64,000 bases of DNA from Pseudoips prasinana (GCA_951640165.1 OX621257.1:8691201-8755200), one strand, 5' to 3'. Positions 23,346-33,980 are shown, counted from the stretch's first letter. Numbers and translations are program-made. Notes: generated from the sequence alone by a model not told the origin.

Positions 23346-23854
23346 TTATATCAGTTGGTGTTTTTAATAGTCGACTAATAAATCTACAGTCTACATTACA
23401 TGTTGCTGTTATCTTTTGTCATTTTATTTAGAAGCTCTTCTCAAAATTACAACATAAATATGATTGTCACGTTATTTACCTCTGATTAAAGTTAATGGCC
23501 TCTAAATATCTAAATGACTCCGTGTTTTAAGAATGATATAAAAATAAGTGACTTTACAATATTAAAACTTCTTGTTCTCTCAGGCATCGAAAAAGCTAAA
23601 AGCAAAAACGTTTTACGCTGTTTCAAACAAAGTTCCGGCGGATAGAAGGTATCAGTCTTTTAGGAGACAGAATAACCTGTCTTTTATTATTTAGGTCCAA
23701 AGTAAAAGCTCTTTTATTATTTATACAATGCGTATCATCTCTGCGTATTTACAAAGATCGCGTTACCCAACTTGGATACTACTCTTCTTATATTTTTTTT
23801 TAAATGGGACTAGTCCCTCCCTCTTACTCACCACTGCAACTCCTGTAAGCCAGG

Positions 23855-24035
23855 ATCAACAGTGGCACACAATGAAATGACACTGAGCGGTGAAGCTCAG
23901 GCATGTCCCGGGGAATCGCTTTAACTGTCTTGGATCCCGCAACGAATTTAATCAGAAACAGAAAAAAGGAGGAGTTAGAAAATGAATAGTTCCACTTCCC
24001 TCCAGAGCAAAGCGGGAGACAGAATGATGTAAAGA
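23855..24035 (+). repeat. Repeat X, plus copy
   Basis: Homologous to the minus-strand block at 23105-23345 but without the extended hairpin: 'atgaaatgacactgagcggt', 'aacgaatttaatcagaaaca' and 'cacttccctccagagcaaag'. Confidence 0.55.
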
Positions 24036-24124
24036 GGCTATAGCCTCATAAAATGAGAGATTTGCAACTAGAGAAGCCAGCTGCGAAAGCACCGAGGATC
24101 AATTTAAGGGTCCTAAGTGAGCTG

Positions 24125-24610
24125 TTATATTTGATTCCAATAGTAGGTATGGCAAAAGCGCTTAAACGCACGGAAGTTGTTCCTTGTTGCTACAAGATCC
24201 GTATAATAAACTACTCCAGATATTGGTTGCAAGCTGTTTAACATAATATCACGCTGATTTTGCCAGAGATCACACTCCCACAGGATGTGGTGAGCAGTTT
24301 GTTCATATTCGTTACTGGAAGTTGAGCACAGACAGATTGGTTAAGATACTAATTTGAAACTATACAATTTACTTTTAAAATTGTCGTGTTCGGTAAGAAA
24401 TTGTGCAACAGAATGGTCTATGATTAGCCAAGTTTTATTTAACCGTTCGCGTACGTCCAGAAAGAACTGGTGCAGATGGCGACCCTTGGTTGAGGTATTC
24501 CATCTACATTGCCATTCATTTAGTAGTTCGTTATTTAAGTCAGCTATTGGCATAAATAGCCTGGTTATTTTCGTACGGTCGCGTAATGATGAGAAATCAT
24601 TTTCTAGATT
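24125..24610 (-). pseudogene. LINE (jockey/R1-like) C-terminal ORF, frameshifted
   Basis: Minus strand. The upstream frame reads 'LLNEWQCRWNTSTKGRHLHQ' (the WQ-x-W...S-KGR element of these polyproteins) and stops at about 24341. A one-base frame change then gives 'CSTSSNEYEQTAHHILWECD', a cysteine/histidine motif typical of the C-terminus of jockey/R1-type retrotransposons, ending at TAA 24125. The element is 5'-truncated, so no reverse-transcriptase core is present. The SINE at 24645 abuts its upstream side and creates a longer chimeric ORF. Confidence 0.7.
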
Positions 24611-24644
24611 ACTCTTCTTATAGAATATAAATCTACAATCCCAC

Positions 24645-24885
24645 ACTGAAGTAGCTCGTTGGTCCAGTGACCTAGGCTGTCTGCTAAGCCAGAGTTCGTG
24701 GGTTCGATCCCCACCGAGGACAAATCTTTGTGTGACGAACACGATTATTTTTTCTGTGACTGGGTATAATTTATCAATAATATATCTATGTATTTAGAAA
24801 TATATAAGTATGTTTATTAGTTGTCCGGTTGCCATAGTACAGGCTCTGCCAAATTTTGAATCACATAGTAGTTGTTCTCAGATAG
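24645..24885 (+). mobile_element. SINE family D
   Basis: tRNA-like head ('agctcgttggtccagtgacc', B-box 'gggttcgatcccc'), then 'atctttgtgtgacgaacacg' and 'ttgccatagtacaggctct'. Confidence 0.7.
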
Positions 24886-25019
24886 TTAATTAATTATTTA
24901 TTAATAATCGTATTTTAATTGAACTCGTTATATGTACATATTGATCAAGATATAAATAACTGATGCAATATTAAAATAATCTATAACTATACAAAAGCTA
25001 AATTTTTATACTGATATTT

Positions 25020-25125
25020 CGACTGGCCTGTTGCTGTTAAATGTGATCGTGGGTTTGATTACCACCTAGGACTTCATACCAATTACACCTAGGAAAACTT
25101 TGTATGATGAGCACGATTAATATTT
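25020..25125 (+). mobile_element. SINE family D, degraded 5' part
   Basis: 'gatcgtgggtttgattacca' resembles a B box and 'actttgtatgatgagcacga' the following body. The rest has decayed or was interrupted by the Helitron-like dimer that follows. Confidence 0.45.
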
Positions 25126-25132
25126 TATTTTA

Positions 25133-25760
25133 TCGGGGTGTAATTTTACCCGTTTTAAATTTTATAAATTATCATGGCTCCTCCCCCGTAGGTGATAGCG
25201 TGATAATAGTCTATATGTTGACCCGACATCTTAGTAATATTCATGCAAAATTTGAAGTAAATCCATGCAGTACTTTTTGAGTTTTGCCCGGACATACATA
25301 CAGACAAACGGAAACACAGACAAAAATTCTAAAAACTATATTATTGGCTTAGATGTCTATTGTAGATCACGCCCCAAGTATCCTTTTAAAAAAATATTCA
25401 ATGTACAGTTTTGACTTTCCTACGATTTTATTATACGATTAATTGTTTGTTCTATCGGGGTGTAATTTTACCCGTTTTAAATTTTATAAATTATCATGGC
25501 TCCTCCCCCGTAGGTGATAGCGTGATAATAGTCTATATGTTGACCCGACCTCTTAGTAATATTCATGCAAAATTTGAAGTAAATCCATGCAGTACTTTTT
25601 GAGTTTTGCCCGGACATACATACAGACAAACGGAAACACAGACAAAAATTCTAAAAACTATATTTTTGGCTTAGATGTCTATTGTAGATCACGCCCCAAG
25701 TATCCTTTTAAAAAAATATTCAATGTACAGTTTTGACTTTCCTACGATTTTATTATATGT
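25133..25760 (-). mobile_element. Helitron-like subfamily 2, tandem dimer
   Basis: Two almost identical head-to-tail units (about 25133-25440 and 25453-25760) carry the minus-strand body of subfamily 2: 'cctcccccgtaggtgatagc', 'aatattcatgcaaaatttga' and 'gactttcctacgattttatt'. In both, the usual terminal hairpin is replaced by 'atcggggtgtaattttaccc'. The units differ at only a few positions, so the duplication is recent. Plus-strand ORF 25411-25602 is a shadow of it. Confidence 0.75.
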
Positions 25761-25764
25761 ATAG

Positions 25765-25845
25765 ATAAGTATTAGTTACCTGGTGGCCATAGCATAGGCT
25801 GTGTCTAGTTTGACATCAGATTGTAGTGTGTTATTTGTCCCGAAA
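25765..25845 (+). mobile_element. SINE family D/C, 3' fragment
   Basis: 'acctggtggccatagcatag' and 'gtctagtttgacatcagatt' match the 3' body of families C and D. Confidence 0.5.
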
Positions 25846-25893
25846 CATAAAAAAATACTTAGATCTTATAATAAATAATACTGAAATTAATAC

Positions 25894-26082
25894 TACACGT
25901 GTGTCGCAGCGGCTACGACAGTCGCGGTGTCGCGGGTTTGAATCCCACGCCAGACCACTATTTGTGTGACCCATAAATAGTTGTTCTGAGTTTGGATGTA
26001 AATTGTGTCCGTCTATTATATGTTTGAAAAGTACCCCGCGACACAAGGATGAGAGTCCAAAGCGCGGGCATTGTCCTAAAAA
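25894..26082 (+). mobile_element. SINE family A, head with internal deletion
   Basis: 'cacgtgtgtcgcagcggcta' (A box) and 'gtcgcgggtttgaatcccac' (B box) lie closer together than in the 8407 copy. The body 'gtctattatatgtttgaaaa' and 'cgcgacacaaggatgagag' follows, ending in an A-run. Confidence 0.75.
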
Positions 26083-26289
26083 AAATATGACTTACATTGC
26101 TTACTCGATTATATTGCAAGTTACCACATTCAAACTTGGTAAAAATAAAACAGTAGGGATTTCTATTTTCTTTAAAAACGTCTGTAGTGGCTCAAAGTAC
26201 AATATGAAAAGGCTTTCTGTGCTTATTCCAAATATTTTCTTGCTTATTTTATGCTCATGTATCACAAATTGCGTTATCAAATTTGCACA

Positions 26290-26510
26290 AAAAAGTTGTG
26301 GGTTAGATCCTCACACAAAACATATTTTCGTGTTCATGTAACTATTCTTTACCTATTTCTCTTGGTTTGGGGAGTTTTCTGTATATCGTATGTATGTATT
26401 TACAACAAAAGTAAATAAGTTTTTCTATCCGTTTTATAGTATCCACAAAACGAGCTATGCTTAGTTTGGGGTTAATGCTGATGTGTGTATGTACCGGGTA
26501 AATAAAATTA
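26290..26510 (+). mobile_element. SINE family D/C, degraded
   Basis: 'gggttagatcctcacacaaa' resembles the B box, then 'gtatgtatgtatttacaaca' and 'gagctatgcttagtttgggg'. Short ORFs on both strands here are shadows. Confidence 0.45.
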
Positions 26511-26689
26511 GTCTTTAATTCTACAGTAACGCCTTGAGATAAGGTCTTAGCATTACATATATTGTAAAATTTGGCTAGTTTATTGTTGAGAACGAGCTCT
26601 GCTGCTTTTTTAGTTTTTAAAGACAATCCCTGCACAAGATAAATGGTTCCCTGTGTCGCGGTAAAAACTTTAAAGGCATTAATTATACG

Positions 26690-26965
26690 ATAATATGTAG
26701 TAAAAATATAGCTAAAATTTAAAATTGTTATGATTAAACCTACACATGATCCTTGACAATAACTTAATTTAAGTTAGTTAAATAACGTTACTGTTATAAA
26801 ATAAATCTTATTGTAAATTATTTCCTACATTCCGTGTACCTAAATATCTATATGTACCTAGAAATAATTATAAATTAATTATATATTACTACGAATATGT
26901 TCTGACTATTTACAAGCGCTTTTTTAAAGTCTACGTGAATAAAAACCTTTTTTTATTTTTTCATT
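26690..26965 (+). mobile_element. Dispersed repeat R
   Basis: 'taaaatttaaaattgttatg', 'gatccttgacaataactt', 'tgttctgactatttacaagc' and 'gtctacgtgaataaaaacc' with a T-rich end. Confidence 0.7.
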
Positions 26966-27009
26966 AATTTAAAATTGACGGAAATAAAGTACATCCAGAT
27001 TGAGAACAA

Positions 27010-27108
27010 CTTTTTACGAGTCTCCCAAATAGTTTTACTGCACAGGAATCGAACTCGAGACACAAAGGCGCGAGGCATCTGTCATAACCGCTGCGCCACA
27101 CGTTATGA
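27010..27108 (-). mobile_element. tRNA-like SINE A head, minus strand
   Basis: The plus strand reads 'caggaatcgaactcgagaca' (reverse B box) and 'aaccgctgcgccacacg' (reverse A box). The body of the SINE is missing or replaced. Confidence 0.6.
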
Positions 27109-27638
27109 TGATGGTATATAGCCGATGCCAAGCCTTCACGATACTATTGCATTTAGATCCAAGAGGCGAGGCCTGGTCGCTGCGATCAGACGGGACATAT
27201 CCCCTCCAGCAATGCTGGCGGGTGACTCTATGCTCCAGAAAGAGGCCGCCTAGCGGGATCGGGAAAGAGCCGAAGCGTCAGGGCGGCCTTGGCAGCCGGT
27301 AGTCCAACTCCCCTCGGGCCTGCGGGGGCAGTATGAGAAGTGTCCTCTACTGCCACCCCGTGCAAGCAGCTCCGGTAAGACAGCGATCTGTTTGTGGAGC
27401 AGTCTCTGTGCCGGACTGGCAAGAGTCGGCAATAGGGGAGGGCAATCCAGAGCCCTCCCAGGGTACGCGTCCCGAACACAGGTACATGGCGCAAAAGGGG
27501 GACACCGGAGCAGCATACCCGTGTCCCCGGTGCTCCTCCCATCAGGCGCCAAGAGATGTCCACGGCAGGTTAGGTTTAGTTGGTGCGAGTAAGACATACC
27601 CACCCGCAGACACTTTTTACAAATAAAAAAAAACTGTG
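27109..27638 (+). mobile_element. GC-rich polyadenylated retroposon (LINE 3' region)
   Basis: A sharp GC-rich block in AT-rich DNA that ends 'acactttttacaaataaaa' and an A run, so it looks like the 3' end of a retrotranscribed plus-strand RNA. Several overlapping ORFs on both strands (up to 117 codons) arise from the base composition and have no recognisable domain. It is probably the 3' UTR of a non-LTR retrotransposon; a processed host pseudogene is the alternative. Confidence 0.5.
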
Positions 27639-27976
27639 CGATATCAAGAAATCAAGTTCCTCAATAACTTAAACGAATGAAACAAAGTGAATGTTGTGTA
27701 AACGCATAAAACTATCGATATTAAATATAACAAAAGTTTAAAATTACAATTTAATTTTTATTACAGTGGTGTTTCAGAATTACGGCCATTATCGGGGCTT
27801 GCTTGCTAATGCGGTGCATTAGTTTTACTAGTCTTTGGTAATTTGGTGTTTTAGATAAAACCGTATATATCAATAATTGCATAATAATCCTACGCTATGG
27901 GTCATAAACTTTACTTGAAGAGTATGATAATAAATTTCAATATTAGTATTCGACACCAAAATGGTGTAAATCAACC

Positions 27977-28316
27977 CTTACGCTACGTCCTATGTAGGGG
28001 GTTCAAAGCGAACGCGATAATGAAGCGGTGACACGCGAATTCAATGCGATGCGGTGCGACCCGGTGGCTATGTCCTACGTGCACGCGAAGCCGCCACTGA
28101 CGCCGCAAAAACACGACGGCACCGCATCCTGTTCGCGCGAAAATATCAAGCCAACTGATCCCGTTCGCTTCATATCGCGCCGCTCCGCAACGCACCGTAC
28201 ACGCGGTTGGTCACGTAGGACACTTCAATAGGTTTCGACTGTTTGTTGTTATCGCGCCGCGCCGCGCCGCTTCGCGTTCGCGTCCAGATCGCTCACGCAG
28301 GACGCCGCGTTACAGT
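27977..28316. mobile_element. GC-rich TIR element, about 340 bp
   Basis: Imperfect terminal inverted repeats: left 'ttacgctacgtcctatgtag' pairs with right 'cgcaggacgccgcgttac', followed inward by 'aagcgaacgcgataatgaag' against 'cgcttcgcgttcgcg'. Internal TCCTACGTG and CACGTAGGA motifs (near 28073 and 28214) repeat the terminal sequence, as subterminal transposase-binding repeats often do. It has no gene; the ORFs on both strands are shadows. Confidence 0.55.
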
Positions 28317-28339
28317 GTGATTCAGTTCATCTGTAAATC

Positions 28340-28510
28340 TTCATCAAGTCAGCCGAATGGCGTCCACTGCTAGATAAATAGATAGCCCAAGAGAGGTAGG
28401 GCACAGCGTTCATTCGCTCAAAGGGCAGCCTGCCTGGGGAAGTATCTCCACCTTACAGAAGACATTTCTTAATAATAACATTAATAATCTCAATGTTGTG
28501 TTTCGGCGTG
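28340..28510 (-). mobile_element. RTE tail scrap plus family E 3' part, minus strand
   Basis: 28345-28375 is an RTE tail ('gccgaatggcgtccactgct'). 28385-28510 is the 3' part of family E in reverse ('gaggtagggcacagcgttca', 'ccaccttacagaagacattt'). Full-length E copies are at 42415 and 49720. Confidence 0.6.
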
Positions 28511-28629
28511 AATAAGGTTGATTACGCTAATAAGAATGTCATCTGTTTACAGAATAATTTAGATATCTATTTCATCATCATCGTTACAGCTGAGAGAAGT
28601 CTGATGGACAACCCTCCCCCAAGAATTAT

Positions 28630-28830
28630 CTGTTAGTGTTCAAGCCGCTCGATTGTGGAATTCACTGCCTCTACACATCAGACGCGCGCAATCTATAACT
28701 TCTTTTATAGAAATATTTTTTATCACTCTAATTTTATCCCCAGCTTGCGATCTTCCACCTTCCTACAGAACTCCTTAATTCTTCATTATTATTGTTATTT
28801 ATTTATATTTTTGTATATATATTAAATAGT
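28630..28830 (+). mobile_element. LINE C-terminal ORF and 3' UTR fragment
   Basis: The plus strand encodes 'AARLWNSLPLHIRRAQSI', the conserved C-terminal helix region of CR1/jockey-type retrotransposons, followed by an AT-rich tail. A related fragment is on the minus strand at 32780-32900. Confidence 0.65.
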
Positions 28831-28852
28831 ATATATGTATAGTAGTTGTATT

Positions 28853-28884
<32 letters not shown>
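28853..28884. repeat. (AT)n microsatellite
   Basis: Uninterrupted AT dinucleotides of about 30 bp between two LINE fragments. Confidence 0.95.
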
Positions 28885-28891
<7 letters not shown>

Positions 28892-28929
28892 CCTACCAGA
28901 ATTATTTGTACAGAAGTACATATATATGT

Positions 28930-29179
28930 TAATTTACATCAGTTGGCATCATGGCGAGCTGCTGTCAAATCAAGCCTGGAAAACTTTGAGCATGCGCGTC
29001 TGGAAACTCTTGATGCCAAACGCCAGTTCCGGAAAACCCAGCCTAAGCCCTCCTACAATTATACATACCATTCAAGTGGGTCTCTTCACTGTGCTTCCTG
29101 CAAAAGGACTTTCAAAACCAAGTTCGGCTTTGCTAGTCATGCTCGCGCCCATGCAAGGGCCCAGGCTAACACAAGCTAA
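28930..29179 (+). pseudogene. LINE C-terminal fragment with C2H2 zinc finger
   Basis: The plus-strand frame ending at TAA 29177-29179 encodes 'WRAAVKSSLENFEHAR', then 'LDAKRQFRK', then 'CASCKRTFKTKFGFASHARA', a C-X2-C-X12-H-X3-H finger at about 29090-29152. A single C2H2 finger at the extreme C-terminus is found in many insect non-LTR retrotransposon polyproteins. The N-terminal codons of the frame come from the AT repeat. It continues into family F sequence. Confidence 0.65.
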
Positions 29180-29322
29180 GGGTGTCGCCGTCGACGAATA
29201 CGTCTGGAAGGACATCATCAAGACGCTGCTGCCCGTCCTCTGGTAGATATTCTCTCGGGTCGACTTCTACGGGATGAGATGGGGTGATGATATTCTGATA
29301 TTCGCCGCCATCGCCACATAGC
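29180..29322 (+). mobile_element. Family F retroposon, 3' part
   Basis: 'cgctgctgcccgtcctctgg', 'tagatattctctcgggtcga' and 'gggatgagatggggtgatga', ending 'cgccatcgccacatag'. Confidence 0.7.
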
Positions 29323-29769
29323 ACAGATTTCCAGTTGCAAGCAATAAATGCAATAATGCCATTTTATGGGCATATAATTGCATTAATACTCTATTGAATT
29401 ATTGATCAACGCGTATGCGCATGAAATCGTTGCAATGAACGATATGTTCATTTCAACTATTTAATGCGCATTCCTCAACGACATTAATATAGATTATCAT
29501 AATCCTTTCTTTTTTTAAAATCCATATTAGTATAATATTGCCACTATAATGCTTAAAGGTGTGAATTGTACGTAATTAGGAAGCATTTTGTTAGTATAGG
29601 AATGAAATGGACGCACGAATGGACAAATGCATCGTGCATAATTATTAATTTCCTATTAGCAAAGAATATTTGGAGTGAAAAGAAAAGTTTGCTGGTGGTT
29701 TCATGCCTACGCGCAACATGTATAATAATAATAATAAAAGTACTACACAGCATTACAAAATATATTAAT
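29323..29769. other. No gene seen
   Basis: AT-rich. Overlapping ORFs on both strands at 29553-29811 show no recognisable domain. Confidence 0.4.
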
Positions 29770-29985
29770 ATAAGTTCGATTCCCACCCAGACCAGATATT
29801 TGTGTGCATGAACATGTCTGTTTGTTCTGAGTCTGAGCGTAATTATCTATATAAGTTTGTATTTACAAAAGAAAAGTAGTATATAAACTTCTTTTGTTAT
29901 CTGGTTTCCATAGTACAAGCTCTGCTCTGCAGTTTGGGATCAGATGGCCGTGTGTGAATAATGTCCCACGATATTATTACAGGGT
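29770..29985 (+). mobile_element. SINE family C, partial
   Basis: 'aagttcgattcccacccaga' (B box), 'gtgcatgaacatgtctgttt', 'ctggtttccatagtacaagc' and 'agtttgggatcagatggccg', ending in TTATTACA. Confidence 0.75.
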
Positions 29986-29999
29986 AAATTTAGTTCAAT

Positions 30000-30186
30000 A
30001 TCACACTAATATTATAAAGGCGAAAGTTTGTGAGTGTGTGAGTGTGTATGTTTGTTACTTCTTCGCGTCTATAAGGCTGGAGTGACTTAAATAAAATTGG
30101 ATATGGAGTAAGCTGATACCTTGGATTAACATATAGCCTACAGCTTATAAAGTTATACGCGGGTAAAACCACGGGGCACAGCTAGT
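30000..30186 (+). mobile_element. Helitron-like element, subfamily 1, complete
   Basis: Starts TCACACTAATATTATAAAGG (30001) and ends with 'gcgggtaaaaccacgg' and 'ggcacagCTAGT'. The length (about 185 bp) is typical of the subfamily in this window. Confidence 0.7.
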
Positions 30187-30528
30187 TAGTTCATAAATTA
30201 ATTTGAATAACAACTATATTGTAGAATACTTCAAACAAATAAAGTTAATTTCAATTCATCTCAACTACAAGTAAGAGATTAAATAATTATGTATGATGAA
30301 GCTGACATGATGTGAATAGAGTTTGGAACGATAATTATATCATATACCAACGTTTACGAAATAAATAGTGTGGTCGTGACCACAAAGTGAGGGCAAGTCA
30401 AGATCATTTCGCGGCTCATGGATTAGCTAGCAGGTAGGACTAGCAGCTTATCATCAGTATCAGCTGGCATCTCATTGATGACACTGTAATACGGCGTAAT
30501 TAAAACTGCATGCTACGTTTTTATAATT
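30187..30528. other. No gene seen
   Basis: AT-rich, no coding signal, between two oppositely oriented Helitron-like copies. Confidence 0.4.
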
Positions 30529-30706
30529 GTACTAGCTGTGCCCCGCGGTTTTACCCGCGTTTAATTTTATAAATTGTAGCTTATGTCTTAATCCAGGGTG
30601 TCAGCTAACTCCATACCAAATTTTATTGAAATCGCTCCAGCCGTTTAGACGTGAAGAAGTAACAAACATACACACTCACTTTTCGCCTTTATAATATTAG
30701 TGTGAT
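30529..30706 (-). mobile_element. Helitron-like element, subfamily 1, minus strand
   Basis: Opens with ACTAG and 'ctgtgccccgcggttttacc' and closes with 'cctttataatattagtgtga', the exact mirror of the copy at 30000. Confidence 0.7.
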
Positions 30707-30844
30707 ATTTATTCCAAGCATGAAACATACGCGATATTGAAGTTTCACCGACTACCGTGCTTCTCTTCTGACTTGATTATAATTATAAAATACTATTGTA
30801 GTTTCAGTCTTGATATGCATAAGATTAAAAAAAATACAATAGGT

Positions 30845-31140
30845 CATAATCATAATCATAATAACCTTTATTCACAGAATACAGGTTAAATGTACAAGTT
30901 GTTACAGTGTTGGTATAGTGCTCTATATAGGTTTCTGGGACATTTTTGCCTAACTTACTTAGCGTACTTCCCAGTGGTTACCCAAGTGTTAGAATTGTTC
31001 AAGCTACCCAGTAGGCATCTGACATGGCCTAACGACTGTTGTCTAACGATTACAACCGGGACCGACAGTTTAACGTGCCCTCCGAAAAACGGGGATGCTC
31101 AGAAATTAAACCACTTTGGTGGCATAACCTCACTTACGGA
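30845..31140 (-). mobile_element. Unclassified retroposon K, minus strand
   Basis: Begins with (ATAATC)n and 'aacctttattcacagaatac' (the complement of an AATAAAGG-type 3' end). Inside, 'gtgccctccgaaaaacgggg' is shared with 43175-43265 ('gtgccctccgaagcacgg'). The plus-strand ORF 30890-31147 is antisense to it. The LINE or SINE family is not determined. Confidence 0.45.
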
Positions 31141-31149
31141 ACAATGAGA

Positions 31150-31810
31150 ACAAAGCCTACTTGAACTTCTTCTATAACATTTTGATTCTATAACAAACTT
31201 CCCAATGATATTAGAGAATTGTCTACGAATTAGTTTAAAAGAATTATTAAAGTCGAATCGTGTAGCAGGGCATATTCTAAATATGATAGCCAGTAAGGTT
31301 GATTGTCCTTATATAAATAATAAAATACTAACACAATATAAAGGACAGTCAATCTAAATTGGTATATATTGTTGTAATTTTAAAAGATTTACTATGTTTA
31401 TTTATTTTATAAGATTTATTATGTTCATTTATTTTATTATAATTTATTATGTTCATTTATTTTATTAAATTTTATTTTAATTAGTTTAGTAAATTATAAT
31501 TATTGTAAAATTAGTTAAGTTAATATAAGTTATGGGTCTTTGTAACCTTGAAATAAAATAAATTATTATATTATATTATTATATTTCAAAATTTCTGATT
31601 ATTTAAGTGATAAAAGTGCTTGGGATTGAGTTGTTCTGAGTCAACACACATGATGGTAATTAATCTTAAGTATATTTTATTTTAAAAAAGGATTCCTACT
31701 GAGTTTTCTGGCATTGTTTCTCAGTAGCTGCCACGTCATGCACTGCACGGTAGTGTTAAAAATATGACGATACCACATAAATGAAAAATTTTTACGGAAT
31801 AAAGAAGTTT
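31150..31810 (+). mobile_element. LINE (family a) C-terminus and 3' UTR
   Basis: A decayed C-terminal coding stretch ('acttcccaatgatattagag', comparable to LPNDIRE) is followed by AT-rich sequence with tandem 'ttatgttcatttattttat' units (31390-31460) and then the shared 3' UTR ('aaaggattcctactgagttt', 'gcactgcacggtagtg'). Confidence 0.6.
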
Positions 31811-32132
31811 TGATTTTGATTATTTTTTATTTTGATGAAATAATTACCTACGATCTATTGAATCTGAAGGGTTGTAAATTTGAATATTTTAGATACCTAT
31901 TATTATCTTTTATGAAAACATATTTGTTTTATAAACCAGCAGGACAGTTAAAATGCGAAAGCTCCCGTTATGATGAAGCCGAGTTCAAACAGCCATATAC
32001 TACGCAATAGTAGATTTTAAAAAGATTTCAGTGATAAACTTATACGCGATCACTCGTTTTGACGCTGCACTCCCTACTGACAGCTTCACGACAACCGCTT
32101 AGAGGTCTTGTCGATGCGCATGTTTATGTGAC

Positions 32133-32432
32133 TGCCTCGTTGGTCTAGCGGTAGCGTGTTCACCCGCAGAGAACGAGGTCCTGGGTTCAAATCCCAGGTC
32201 CGCCAAAACTGATTTTGGGACTTATTCTGTAAAAAGAAAAAATTCTCAGCATCAGCTGGAAGTCGGGGAGTTGGCGGTATTATACCCCCGTGCCTAGGAG
32301 AGCACGTAAAGCCGTCAGTGCTGTATCTGACCTCTTTCCAGTCGTGTCGCTAGGCGTCCCATCGAATCATGAGAGTGATGGAATAGATAGTGCTCCTGTG
32401 TTTGCGCACACACTTGAGCACTATAATATAAG
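32133..32432 (+). mobile_element. tRNA-derived SINE family B, full length
   Basis: A box 'tggtctagcggtagcg' and B box 'gggttcaaatcccagg' (perfect T-arm stem), then 'ctcagcatcagctggaagtc', 'ggcggtattatacccccgtg', 'gctaggcgtcccatcgaatc' and 'cacacttgagcactataata'. The would-be acceptor arms do not pair, so it is a SINE head and not a tRNA gene. Other copies: 46970, 37350 (5' end) and 58270 (3' end). Confidence 0.85.
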
Positions 32433-32439
32433 ATAAGAT

Positions 32440-32900
32440 AAGATAAATACTCTTTATTGCACACCAATTACAGATAAAAATATAGGAAACATTGAAAGAA
32501 AATTGTACAATAGGCGGTCTTATCATAGTCAGCGATCTGTTCCAGACAACCTTTGGATGGATAAGAAGCAGAAATATAGAATGACAACACGATAAGGGTA
32601 GTGCAAGATAAAATTATTTAAGTAGGAATCTAAATACTTACAAACTAATAATGGCATTTACTTAATAGTAATACTACCATGTCATTAGATATACATAATA
32701 ATACATACATAGAAACATACATACATAATAAACAATATAATATGGAAGGACAGTGGAAATGCATTCATAGTGACAAGTAGTGGTTTTTCACTAGTGTTTT
32801 GAACAAACCAAAGGGATTGAGCACGTCTAATTGTTAAAGGCAACGCATTCCAGACGCGAGCTGCCTCAACAGTAAAAGATTACTAAAAAATATGTTCCTC
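32440..32900 (-). mobile_element. LINE (family b) C-terminus and 3' UTR, minus strand
   Basis: The minus strand encodes 'FTVEAARVWNALPLTIRRAQ' (about 32810-32890), the same C-terminal block as at 28630. Its 3' UTR runs down to 'gataagataagataaatact' near 32440. A related 3' end is at 58090-58200 ('ataggcggccttatcg'). Confidence 0.65.
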
Positions 32901-33889
32901 TATTGAGACTGGCCGCCGTGAGTGTGCCATTTCGATCGTTTGTAGGTAGTTTCCGTACTGACTATTCTTATACTGGGTTTCGGGCGCCTCTGTTTATGCC
33001 TAACTAAAACTCACCTATCTACATTTTAATTTTACTATGTATGTAACGGTCGATATGAGGCACGAGAATCGCAACTAATTGTGCCGCTGACCGTTTCCGT
33101 TATCACGAGGAAATTCCTAGGTTGGGTTGGCTGATTGCTCGTTAGTGTAGATCGTAATGTTCCGGGTTTGATTCTCAGGAGAATAGAGTAATGAATTTAT
33201 TGGTAACATACACAAACTACCTACATCATTTCATTTCCATTTCAAATTAGGAAATTATTGTCTATAGTTCCGGGAGGCTCTATTTGTCTCGTTACTTTGG
33301 TATACAAGGTGTAACAGAAGTAGTGGACATAAGTTAAGGAATTTTATTTTCCTATGAAACTGAACTAAACAGAACTAAAAACATATTTACTCCCCATACA
33401 AGACTATCGATCCAGTTGATGCAGTTTGCATGGGCCGCTAAAAATCTATCGTATGAATTAATTATGATTGATGATATTTTCGAAACTATGAATTCTGGAT
33501 CACAGATTGCAGGATTTTTTATATTATTTTTCCTTTCTGAATTAAACCCTGGAGTGGATGTCAAAAGCAACACGGTAGATAAATTTCATGTAATGTTTAT
33601 CACGTGATTTTTTGTAGATTATTATATTATTTATTTTTATAAATAAATTATAAATATTTTAAACGTTTATATATTGGTGTGTAATGTGTAAATAAAAAAT
33701 ATTATTATAAAATGTTTATTATTTTGACTTTATAGAATTTTTTAAACATAATGTTTCAATGTGATTAAGGAATTTTCCTAAAGTAATTATGTACCAACTA
33801 ATGTTATAAACGTGAATGTATTCTAAAATGTTTGCTATTAAATCACGCAAAAATGACTGAACTGATTTCGTTGTAAATGTGAGACACGA
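32901..33889. other. No confirmed gene
   Basis: A plus-strand frame (33416-33607) and its minus-strand mirror (33352-33573) have moderately protein-like composition. The minus frame contains 'DRFLAAHANCINWIDSLVW', but I recognise no family. The block 33300-33330 ('aaggtgtaacagaagtagtg') looks like the edge of an old transposon. Confidence 0.35.
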
Positions 33890-33980
33890 ATGCACTTGTG
33901 GCGCGGGAGTTAAGATGTTCTCCTTGCTATCACGTCAACCAAATGGCGTCCACTGCTGGACAAAGGCCTTCTCTACAAAA
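33890..33980. mobile_element. SINE A head interrupted by RTE tail
   Basis: 'gcacttgtggcgcgggagtt' is a decayed SINE A head. At about 33933 it gives way to a minus-strand RTE tail ('caaatggcgtccactgctgg'). Confidence 0.45.

Noticed and set aside
24341..24742. 133-codon minus-strand gene
   Set aside because: It is a chimera of SINE D antisense sequence and a LINE C-terminus, not a host gene.
26003..26341. 112-codon plus-strand ORF
   Set aside because: Begins in SINE A and continues through AT-rich DNA; no domain recognised.
27560..27580. Telomeric TTAGG repeat
   Set aside because: Only one or two TTAGG-like words occur ('ggttaggtttag'), with no array.
27228..27626. Overlapping GC-rich ORFs on both strands
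   Set aside because: Frames on both strands are open because of base composition; the block ends in poly(A) and looks retroposed.
32133..32204. tRNA gene
   Set aside because: The T-arm is perfect, but the 5' and 3' acceptor sequences do not pair and the same unit recurs with the SINE B body at 46970.
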